From: Bifiguratus adelaidae
Lineage: Eukaryota; Mucoromycota; Endogonomycetes; Endogonales
DNA: 64,000 nt
Reading direction: 5' to 3'
Assembly: GCA_002261195.1 (NCBI GenBank)
Contig: MVBO01000056.1
Coordinates: 21,441 to 85,440 of the forward strand
In this document: positions 56,145 to 64,000 of the stretch, piece by piece
How positions within the stretch are numbered: the first letter of the stretch is position 1
Layout of the letters: the number at the start of each line of letters is the position of its first letter
The notes under the pieces: model-generated
What the model was told of the DNA's origin: nothing
The model's input: the letters and a program-made list of their open reading frames with translations, nothing else
Databases searched by the model: none
Program-made: the position numbers and the translations under genes

Positions 56145-58853
56145 CTAGTGGGAATCATCATAGAAATAGTTGGAAATGCGTTGTTGGATATGGTCCGGTA
56201 AGCCCAAGAGATGTTTGGGGGATAACCAATGCTGTGCACCGAGAGGCCAGTTCTCCAGGAACTGGCGGAGCGCCAAGCTACCTTGGATTTCGTTCATGCC
56301 GTCAGAGCGGCGCTTGCGCTTACGTGTCATCTGGTCTTGACACTCGGAGGATCGTGGGTCAAAGGTGGTATCGCGCGATATAAACGCCTTGTCCATTGTA
56401 GCGCGGATTTCATCCATGCAGATTTGGTAGAGGGATCGCGCGGGTAAAAGTTGTGATGTACAGCGGTATAGGAGGACGCGAGCTGCCGACGCAACGAGCA
56501 AATTTCGGCCGTCGGATGTCCAAGCAAGGCCATTCAATCTGCTGAGAATGCGAATAATTGAACGTTGACGATTGGGGTGACTGGAAGAATCTTCCGAAGT
56601 GTGGGTGCGATCGTCGTCGTCGTCGTCTTCCTCATAGTCATCATCCGATGAATCTTCGGAGGCTAGCTCATCTTCGTACACAGAATAAGCGCCATAGGGG
56701 TAGCCTTTTGGAAAGAAGTCGCTATAAGAGACCATCGTGATTTCGTGGCGTGGATGAAAGCTGGGGTGGGAGATGTAGGTCAAGTCGTTCCGGATAACTT
56801 GTACTTGGACGGCTAGCAATGGCTCTGACTCGGCCTTGCCATCCTTTGGCATGTCACAATTGACCGTGCTCGTGACAAGCGTACCTTGCGACAAATCGAC
56901 GGTATGAAAGTATCCATAGCGGTTCGTAAAGGCAAACACGCCCTCGGCAAAGGGATGAAAAGTAATCGCATAGGTAGTGCCTGCCGCATCAATGCTTCGA
57001 ACACATTCCACCTTGACTTCTTGATCATTCTCTTCCACGACGCTCCAGACAAGAACGAGAGGATGTGTATCGGATGTATGCGCAAAGAGAGTGGATGATG
57101 CGTTCCAAGAAATATATTGCGATCGAAAGGAGGAAGGACTTAGGGGTACTCGGCTCCGGCGAAATATATCGTTTTCATCACCAGCCAGGACCCGGTCTCC
57201 CGGCAATTCGCTCACTTGGTAGGAATTGGTCCACAAGCCTTTCAGATACTTGTCTGGGATCTTGTGCCGTTTGGTTTGTTGTATGATGGGAGTTGTATCG
57301 GCGCCGGAATGTTGAATGGGCCTTCGTAATCTGGAGAGATAAATGAATGGACGGTCGCACACCGAGATCATGAAACGTCCATTAGGGGCGACTTTACAAT
57401 CATTGATGGGTTCACCAAAGAAGTCTCGGCAATGCTCGACGAACATGAGGGATCCAAATCGTTTGGGTTCTGTAGGTTTGGCCCGTTCGACCTGGGCGGC
57501 AAGCCTAAGGTATATGGGTTCTGCTGGCTCCTGATCTGTTGCCTTGGCTTTCGCCGTTTCCTGTGATTGATACTTGGCACACCGGCTGTGTGGAGGCAGC
57601 CTGAACACCAAGATGCCTTCTTCATTCAGCGCCACAAAGAGATAATGATCTGAAGTGCTCAAATCGATCTCATCATCATTGCTATCATCCATATCGGCAT
57701 CATTTGCTACCGTGGTCGAACGACGGACACCCGCGAACCGGACCAATTGCACGCTGTTTGCAATAGGAGGATCGCCGCCATCTCTCGGCACAATCTTGAG
57801 GCTGCATAGCGCGGTGCTGCCGTTATCGTCTTGCCAGTTGTTTGCACAGCTTCCCATCCTGCAGTGAACACTAATGGTCCCTTCGCTACCGCCGACGACC
57901 AGATAACCAAAATCTTGCGTCATACAGATTGGTCTTTCGCGCATTCGCATGAAGGCATTTCTATCGCTTCGTAATACATCTGCGTCGGTAGAATAACGTT
58001 GATAATTGGTGCCTACCGGGACATTGCTGTCTTGAAAGCGGTCAATTGGCCGGTCATTGACCGGCGCGGTGCGATGTCTCAAATTGGCTGTATCTCGCAA
58101 TAGTTGAAATGAACCGTTGGCCAAAGGGATTACGGGATGTGCTTCGACGAAATATCCAGACAGAGTCAAAAACTGGTTAAATGTACCAAACTTTGACTTG
58201 CGGATCGATATCGCGTTTGCACACTGCGGATGATTGGATGTCGTAGGACTCCATGGGAACCGTAGCGGATGTCCCTTATCTGACTTGTAGAATGGATGCT
58301 TCCACATGTTTGTGATGGGTTGTGATGAATCGGGAAACTGCTGAGCTGCTATCCGGTCGCGGAGCTCCTTGATCCAGAAAGTTAAGCGTTGACTATCGGT
58401 CTCGAAGTCCTCGTCGTCACTTTCATCGTCATGTACATCAATGGGCGGAACGACCTCATTCGGCGGTAGATATTCACCTATGTTAGCATCTGTCTCCGAT
58501 AGCTCCGATGCAGAACTGTCCGCTCGGTGTCGCCGCCGAACCAACGTACGAGGTGGGTCAAAGTCGACAAACAAGTCCATCAAGTCTGGGTCATAGGCTT
58601 CGTCAAACTCGTCAGAAAGTATCAAGTGATGATCGAATAGTGGTACAGGCGCTTCCCCAGGCCGAGCAAAGACGAGCTGTCCGTCTGCGTTCTGGACTAT
58701 GATTGGCTCCGTGAGGTGGATGTCGTCGTCCGTCGAGTCGTCAAGTTCCTCATTGGACAGGTTTTCGTCTTCTTCAAAGTTGGCCTCTTCGTCCAACCTT
58801 TGCGACTGGCTTCCAGAAGCGTGCTCGTCCACTTCTTCACCATGCGACGACAT
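56145..58853 (-). CDS. Large WD40/beta-propeller-like protein, Crt10-like
   Basis: A 902-residue single-exon protein from the first in-frame ATG at 58853 (MSSHGEEVDEHAS); an upstream TTG at 58892 is not used. The N-terminal 190 residues are strongly acidic. The middle and C-terminal parts alternate beta-strand-like blades (CKVAPNGRFMISVCDRP, YISWNASSTLFAHTSD, LVLVWSV), with an acidic insert (DDYEEDDDDDDRTH) near residue 740. The layout resembles fungal Crt10, linked in yeast to regulation of ribonucleotide reductase genes and to a cullin ligase. No single motif proves this, so the name is tentative. Confidence 0.5.
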   Translation of the reverse strand: MSSHGEEVDEHASGSQSQRLDEEANFEEDENLSNEELDDSTDDDIHLTEPIIVQNADGQLVFARPGEAPVPLFDHHLILSDEFDEAYDPDLMDLFVDFDPPRTLVRRRHRADSSASELSETDANIGEYLPPNEVVPPIDVHDDESDDEDFETDSQRLTFWIKELRDRIAAQQFPDSSQPITNMWKHPFYKSDKGHPLRFPWSPTTSNHPQCANAISIRKSKFGTFNQFLTLSGYFVEAHPVIPLANGSFQLLRDTANLRHRTAPVNDRPIDRFQDSNVPVGTNYQRYSTDADVLRSDRNAFMRMRERPICMTQDFGYLVVGGSEGTISVHCRMGSCANNWQDDNGSTALCSLKIVPRDGGDPPIANSVQLVRFAGVRRSTTVANDADMDDSNDDEIDLSTSDHYLFVALNEEGILVFRLPPHSRCAKYQSQETAKAKATDQEPAEPIYLRLAAQVERAKPTEPKRFGSLMFVEHCRDFFGEPINDCKVAPNGRFMISVCDRPFIYLSRLRRPIQHSGADTTPIIQQTKRHKIPDKYLKGLWTNSYQVSELPGDRVLAGDENDIFRRSRVPLSPSSFRSQYISWNASSTLFAHTSDTHPLVLVWSVVEENDQEVKVECVRSIDAAGTTYAITFHPFAEGVFAFTNRYGYFHTVDLSQGTLVTSTVNCDMPKDGKAESEPLLAVQVQVIRNDLTYISHPSFHPRHEITMVSYSDFFPKGYPYGAYSVYEDELASEDSSDDDYEEDDDDDDRTHTSEDSSSHPNRQRSIIRILSRLNGLAWTSDGRNLLVASAARVLLYRCTSQLLPARSLYQICMDEIRATMDKAFISRDTTFDPRSSECQDQMTRKRKRRSDGMNEIQGSLALRQFLENWPLGAQHWLSPKHLLGLPDHIQQRISNYFYDDSH

Positions 58854-58965
58854 TCTGGAACCGCGCGAAAAGGCAACGAATTTCGGAGGCAAATTTCGGT
58901 GTCTTGTGCTAAAGACAAGCGAGATGCTTTAACAAGCCATTGAGACTGGCTGTGTGCTTTATTGA

Positions 58966-60208
58966 CTACTCATAGGGACCAGGTAGGTTAGAGGTCATAG
59001 AACCGGGTACTTTTTCAACCCCATTGTTGTGGAAAGCATCTGCTTTGATGCTCTTGATGCCGCCTGTCGGTGAAGAGGGCTTAGAACTTTATCACGCAAG
59101 GGTTCGTCCGCTCACCTTGTAAGCCGACATTTTCTTTGCCCACCAAGCTGTTTTGAACATGTTCAATGGATTTGAAGTATTTTACAGTCTAAGCAAGGAG
59201 AATGACATGAGCCGGAGAACTGAAATCAGGGTACCCACTTGCCTTTACGTGCAGCTCCAATGTAGCGTCCTCATCGCATACGATCAAACTTTTGGGATGC
59301 AGTTGTATAGCTGAGACGGTCCACATGTGATTGACTCCTTCCTCGATACATTTTGCCAAAGCAATGGCCTTGTGTGCACCCGTAATGAGGACGGCAACTT
59401 CACGCGCATCCATAACCGTCCTAATGTGCGACAAAGTCAGCACGAACGACTCACCTGTTGGCAAGTCACTTACTGCACGCCAACTGTCAAGGCTAGTTTT
59501 GGGACCTTGTTGATATCTCCTTCAAAGAAGCGGGCATTAGCAATGATGGTTTCATAAGCCAAGGTCTTGACGCGCGTCTTTGACGCCAGCGATGATCCGG
59601 GCTCATTAAAGGCGATATGTCCATCCGGGCCGATACCTATAAGCTAGGTCAGGAAGAGCAATATGCTCCGTCAAAAGTGCCGGACACTTGCCTCCCAAAA
59701 AGAGCTCGATGCCGCCAACTTGTTTGATCTTTTCTTCAAAGAGTCGGCATTCTTCGTCCAAATCACGGGCGTTACCGTTCAAAATGTGCACGTTTTCCGG
59801 TTGAATATCCACATGGCGGAAGAAATTGTTCCACATGAATGAGTGGTACGACTCGGGATGATCCCTGCGCCATGTCAGCCACGGCAATTGCAAGTACGAT
59901 GCACTCACCGGGGTAGACCTACGTATTCATCCATGTTGAAGGTGATGACATTTTTGAAGCTAATCTGTCCGGCTTGAAAATATTCCACTAGCTTCTTGTA
60001 GGTACCAATAGGCGAACTTCCGGTTGGAAGGCCGAGAACAAAGGGACGGTCACTGGTCGGCTTGAACTGGTTGATACGTTCTTTAATGTATTGTGCTATG
60101 AATTGGATTATTCGTTAGCCAACTGCTAGGCGTACCTCATACTCGTCCATGACACTTACCCATGTACTCCGACACGGTATCATAGTTGGGGCGTATAATG
60201 AGTCTCAT
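58966..60208 (-). CDS. NAG1: Glucosamine-6-phosphate deaminase/isomerase
   Basis: Converts GlcN-6-P to fructose-6-P and ammonia, returning amino sugar carbon to glycolysis. Seven exons (complement 60160-60208, 59909-60095, 59692-59864, 59474-59636, 59243-59420, 59116-59188, 58966-59063) give 306 residues. Motifs: [37 protein letters not shown] with the catalytic Asp, [17 protein letters not shown], and [17 protein letters not shown]. Introns 3 (59637-59691) and 5 (59189-59242) have GC donors. It opposes the flux of the mutase at 1756 and its neighbouring wall genes, and is usually induced during GlcNAc catabolism. Confidence 0.96.
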
Positions 60209-61095
60209 GGCTGGTCATGCAACTCGCCGAAAGACAACAGGTAAAACAACGGCGTAATAATAGAAAGTCACAAAGGCTGAATTGGGTCCACCAAAGCAAT
60301 GACTGTTCAGCAAGGGCTGTGGCAAGAATAGGTCAACAAAGAAGTTGAGAAGTCGAGAAGCGAAGGGGGAGTTGAAAGTATAGGGTAACCGGAGGCCCCT
60401 GGCAACTTTTTCCGCGCGGCACTTTTAACCTTTGTGGATTTGTCCCCAAAAGCACAATTTCCAATTCAGCGCGAAACCATGTTGGCTCTTGGTGGACAAT
60501 TGACGCGCAGAGATTCGCGGAATATAGTTACGATTCCAAAGCATGGTATGCTGGTATATACTCCACTCTTTTTTTGCCTCCTAAACACTCGTATATCTCC
60601 GTGTGTCCGTGTGTCGGCTCGCAGCCGACGGGAGATGACATGCCAATTTGTGACGGTCGATCCAGCACGTTCTCATTTTATCCATCTTTGCGCCATGTTC
60701 AGGGTTAGGATATCTGGTACGGGGCTTAGACGAGTTGCGATGCGAATTGGGTATTCGGTGTTCCTATAACGACAAGCTTGAGCATCGGCCGCAGTAGATA
60801 AGCTTGCAAATTAGATGGTCTGTGCTGTACTACAGGATACCAGGCGCAGCCAGTCAAAATCCTGAAACCGGAATTTGTCGCCTTGTGTCGGCCATTGTTG
60901 CGGTTTCTGTGGGGAGTGTTATATTCCATCCCGTTTCGCCTCGCCCTTTGACGGACTTGATTCGGAACCTTGTTTTCGTCAACGCCTCACCTACCTAGCC
61001 TCTGGGGCAATATATGTTGAACACAACTGAGATGCAGACCACATCTACTTTGGAAAGGACCTCTCAAGTCCACACATACACAACATTCACCACAT
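60209..61095. other. Gene-poor region upstream of the deaminase gene
   Basis: It includes the NAG1 promoter. A short plus-strand frame begins MLALGGQLTRRDSRN at 60479, followed by a possible intron (gtatgc ... ctcgcag, about 60546-60630), but the downstream sequence gives no recognisable protein. The remainder has no supported feature. Confidence 0.4.
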
Positions 61096-61326
61096 ATGGC
61101 CAGTACTGCCTTTCAACATTTCAAGACTCACCTCTGTTTTTATCATGGCATCCGCTCTTACAGGCGCCGCAGCCGTAGCAGTTCACGCTTCCCGAGCTCC
61201 CGATGTCGTGTGGATCATCATAACAATGCTGCTCCTTGGGTAAGCATCAAGCAAGGTGAACAAGTCAAGCTTTACTCGCCCACGATGAAGTATGAAAACG
61301 GCAAGTGGCATCGCACTGGTCTATAG
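61096..61326 (+). CDS. Hypothetical small protein (weak call)
   Basis: A 76-codon frame of no known family. The C-terminal 40 residues look protein-like (PWVSIKQGEQVKLYSP), but the N-terminal half is Arg/Ser-rich. An overlapping frame from an internal ATG gives a signal-like start (MASALTGAAAVAVHASRA). A frame slip near 61210 would join these two better halves into one small secreted protein, which would make this another damaged gene. The evidence is thin either way. Confidence 0.2.
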   Translation: MASTAFQHFKTHLCFYHGIRSYRRRSRSSSRFPSSRCRVDHHNNAAPWVSIKQGEQVKLYSPTMKYENGKWHRTGL

Positions 61327-62509
61327 AAGAGACAACCCAAGCGAATGTACCCTCCTTTAGCCGCACACTGCACTATCTGTAATTTTCAACTCTCGTGCCG
61401 TTGCAATAATATACCTGATTACATAGCGCTCAAAGAGTTGCTGTGAACTGGCAAAATCTTGCAGGGTACTTGCATGGAATATGGTATGATTACCATCTGT
61501 TCACTGCCGGTATGCGCAAGATACATTCTGGAAAGTGTTTGTCCTGCCACACACACAAAAATCACCTTTATACTCACCACATCTCGAGCGATATCTGTTA
61601 CCTGTGTGCAACCTAGGGCTAGATCAGTGTCTCGTGATGTAGATGGAAGACTCCTAAAACCTGGAGATCTCATCGTATTGGGCAGCGTATCATCACAGGC
61701 GCAATGCTAGGAATTTGACATCCCAATTTTTATCCGGAACTGAGATAAGCTTGCGCATTCAAGTCGTCGCACCTGTACAGACCATGCTTTTGGCGCGACA
61801 TGGAGCATTGTTACATCATGTACATCCTCTTGTCACCATACAACCACGTGATCTAATTCGGAATGGATGGTCGCAAATTGACTCTTGAACATCGGCGTCC
61901 GTAGATCCGATGTCGACGTACATAGCCTGGCGTCAACTGTTGCGTTCGCGTGCTCGCGTGCTAGCGTACAAGAAGGACGTTTGACGGCCAAACAAAGCAA
62001 AGTCTTACCAAATATAGCAATCTACCTTTTATGGTGATCCTCGAGTGGAGATAGGACACGAAGTGACCCAGGTTATCCATCTCTTACACCTCCTTGGTCA
62101 GGCCGTTAATATGCGATACTCATCCGCGCTTATGCTTGTCAACTATTAAGCCGCCACTACGCCAAAGCGTATCATTTACAGTGTGAAACAAACCGTTGTC
62201 CTGTTTTACATGTCATGTTCTAGATTCGCCATTTAAAGTATTGCGCTCTAAATGACACATTGTCCTATGCTCTATACTGTGATCATTGACGATGGCCAGC
62301 ACCATCTCTACCTCCATTGATGCAAATCTTCCGCCTTTCCGATAGAGGAAGGTCTGACTCCACAATTATCATTACCATATATGGATTACTTCCTTTTTCG
62401 CCTATCCCGCGAAGGCGCTCAAAAACAGCTCGTTTTGCAAGGTTCCTCACGTTGGGACATATATAAACATCGCCCTCGGTCACGCTAGGGCTGATAATTC
62501 TTGTTCAGC
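61327..62509. other. Gene-poor region upstream of ATG22
   Basis: About 1.2 kb without a convincing frame, RNA gene or repeat; the plus-strand frame at 61459-61710 is not protein-like. It contains the ATG22 promoter. Confidence 0.4.
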
Positions 62510-64000
62510 ATGTCGGAGGAAGTCACACCTACCAACATCTTCACAGATGACGGGACTCCGCAAGAGAACCTATGGGCGAAGAAGGTAACGAACAACGCCA
62601 TCCTCAAAGATATCTTCAAGAACCCCTTTGCTCTCACGGACGAGGATCGATCCTATCTTGAGAGCTCTGCTGTTGTGGAGCGCCAACCAGAGACCTCTCG
62701 TAGAGAGTTGTGGTCATACTATCTCTACTACAATGGCGATAACGGTTTCACCATGTTCTCTTACCTTCCCAACATCCTCCAAACCACTGCCTATGAAGCT
62801 GGAGTCTGGAGTAACAACAGCACGCTTGGTAACTGTCTTGTAAAAAACAACGATACAAATGCCGTCTGTTTGATTCCTTGGGCCGGTGGCCAGATTCCTG
62901 TCGCTTCCATGGTCTTGTACGTCCAGGCAATCTCCTTCGCTCTTCAATTCGTCCTGTTCCTGTGCTTTGGTGGTTTGGCCGATTACGGAAGTGAGTACAT
63001 CAATCCGAAAGCAATCATGTATAGTTGTTCACCTTCTTTCAGAATGGAACAAGTATATCCTCTTGACCGCCACCGTCCTGGGCTGTGTAGCTCAATTTAT
63101 ACCCGCTTTCTTGACACAAGGATCTCAATGGAATGCGATGATGGCGATGATGATTTTGTCTTGGATTGGTTATGGTGCCAGTCTTGTCTTTTATGCCGCC
63201 GCTTTTCCTCGTAAGTTCATCCAGAGAAAGATTGCTGCTTTGATTTGTTGATGTGTTCTGCATAGCCATCGCTGATAATTTGCCTGCCGTTCGCGCTGCA
63301 CGCGCTAATCCAAAGCTTTCCGCTCAAGAAAAGGCTGCAGTTAAGGAGAAATGGCTCAACCATGTCTCTGCGATCTCTACAACCTACTCCAATGTTGGCT
63401 TCCTGATCGTTACCGGAATCCTAGCCAGTAAGTGCATGAAACCGCCGAAAAATGACATGCTGATCCCAACTGACAGTCGTTGCGTTTGCTGCGCACGCCT
63501 ACGTTGATGGTGCATGGACATATTTCGGTGCCGCTCCACTCTTCAATAACGTCGGAGCCGGATTCTGTGCTGTGTTCTGGGCCATCAACGCTGTCTGGTA
63601 CTTCATCTTTATTCCACGTGGCCGCGGTGGACCACCATTGCCTCCGAACTCCAACTACATCACCGTCGGTCCGAAGTCCGTCCTTCGCGCTCTTCGTGAA
63701 ATCCGCAAGCTCAAGATGGCTTTCATCTACATCATTGCTTACTTTATGTTCGCAGATGGTGTCAATACCATGAACACCATGGCTGGTGTTGTTCAAGGAC
63801 AAATTACTTCCTTCAATGGCGGTATTGTAAGTTGAGATGCCAATACTGTTTATCCATCAATGACTGACGCTCTCGTAGGTTACCGTCCTCAACCTTGTCT
63901 CTGCCATCACATCCATCCTTGGTTGCATGACGTTCCTCTATTTGCAAAAGGCCTTCAAATGGAGCACCAAAACCACCTTGCTTATTATTATCGGTGGCAC
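62510..64000 (+). CDS. ATG22: Atg22-like vacuolar amino-acid effluxer (3' end outside window)
   Basis: A major-facilitator-related vacuolar membrane protein that exports amino acids after autophagic breakdown. Exons 62510-62990, 63043-63210, 63266-63427, 63477-63826 and 63879 onward. The hallmark ELWSYYLYYNGDNGFTMFSY starts the first helix, and PFALTDEDRSYL precedes it. Several hydrophobic helices follow (ILLTATVLGCVAQFIPAFL, MAFIYIIAYFMFADGVNT). The start is the ATG at 62510 (MSEEVTPTNIF); an upstream TTG is not used. The protein is cut by the window end after about 427 codons; about 480-530 would be expected. Confidence 0.93.

Noticed and set aside
58854-58892. Longer start for the Crt10-like protein
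   Set aside because: The codon at 58892 is TTG; the first in-frame ATG is 58853. The same applies to extensions at 26610, 40037, 4577 and 62501.
60434-60769. 111-codon plus-strand frame upstream of NAG1
   Set aside because: It begins at a non-ATG codon, has a biased Arg/Cys/Val composition, no family resemblance and a possible intron that ends the frame at once.

Overview
The window is nuclear DNA of a filamentous fungus. Nearly every gene is split by short introns (mostly 47-75 nt), and several families are fungal or typical of fungi: the chitin synthase export chaperone Chs7, the RA-LRR-PP2C-cyclase form of adenylate cyclase, Mcp1, an Opy2-like HOG anchor, a DUF3336 patatin lipase and Atg22. 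A GDP-L-fucose synthase, a class II DAHP synthase and a probable CENP-K point, by inference only, to an early-diverging lineage such as Mucoromycota. Species cannot be fixed from the sequence.

Layout. 1-9.5 kb: PMT4 (partial), phosphoacetylglucosamine mutase, a very short tropomyosin, a lysine-rich SMAP-domain protein, a divergent iron-type dehydrogenase / CoA-transferase pair, and Chs7. 9.7-14 kb: tRNA-Gly, a Zn2Cys6 regulator, and a head-to-head mitochondrial pair (a ribosomal protein of the L51/S25 fold and Mcp1) with start codons 16 bp apart. 14.5-20.6 kb: adenylate cyclase. 21.3-29.2 kb is an accessory block: a nonsense-riddled cysteine-rich repeat gene, a tail-anchored TBC1D20/Gyp10-type Rab GAP, and five tandem sulfotransferase-like copies of which only two are intact. 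29.6-40 kb: pyruvate kinase, Dap1, a CISD3-like CDGSH protein with an in-frame TGA, Utp6, a patatin lipase and a bHLH factor. 41.4-55 kb: a disrupted Thr-rich secreted protein, Ydj1-type DnaJ, CENP-K, DAHP synthase, mitochondrial citrate carrier, ECHDC1-like enzyme, Opy2-like anchor, GDP-fucose synthase and Vps23. 54.6-64 kb: a wrecked MNN1-type mannosyltransferase, a Crt10/WD40-like protein, glucosamine-6-phosphate deaminase, a gene-poor stretch of about 2.3 kb, and the 5' part of ATG22.

How it fits together. Wall and glycan functions recur (Pmt4, UDP-GlcNAc synthesis, GlcN-6-P deamination, Chs7, GDP-fucose, a dead mannosyltransferase), as do cAMP/HOG signalling (Cyr1, Opy2-like) and trafficking or autophagy (TBC1D20, Vps23, Mcp1, Atg22). 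Housekeeping genes are intact over many exons, while the secreted and tandem families are heavily decayed, so the lesions are unlikely to be mere sequencing noise. GC-AG introns are unusually frequent: seven among roughly 90 that I could delimit. Exon limits were set by hand from splice consensus, frame continuity and family motifs; no search or alignment was run.
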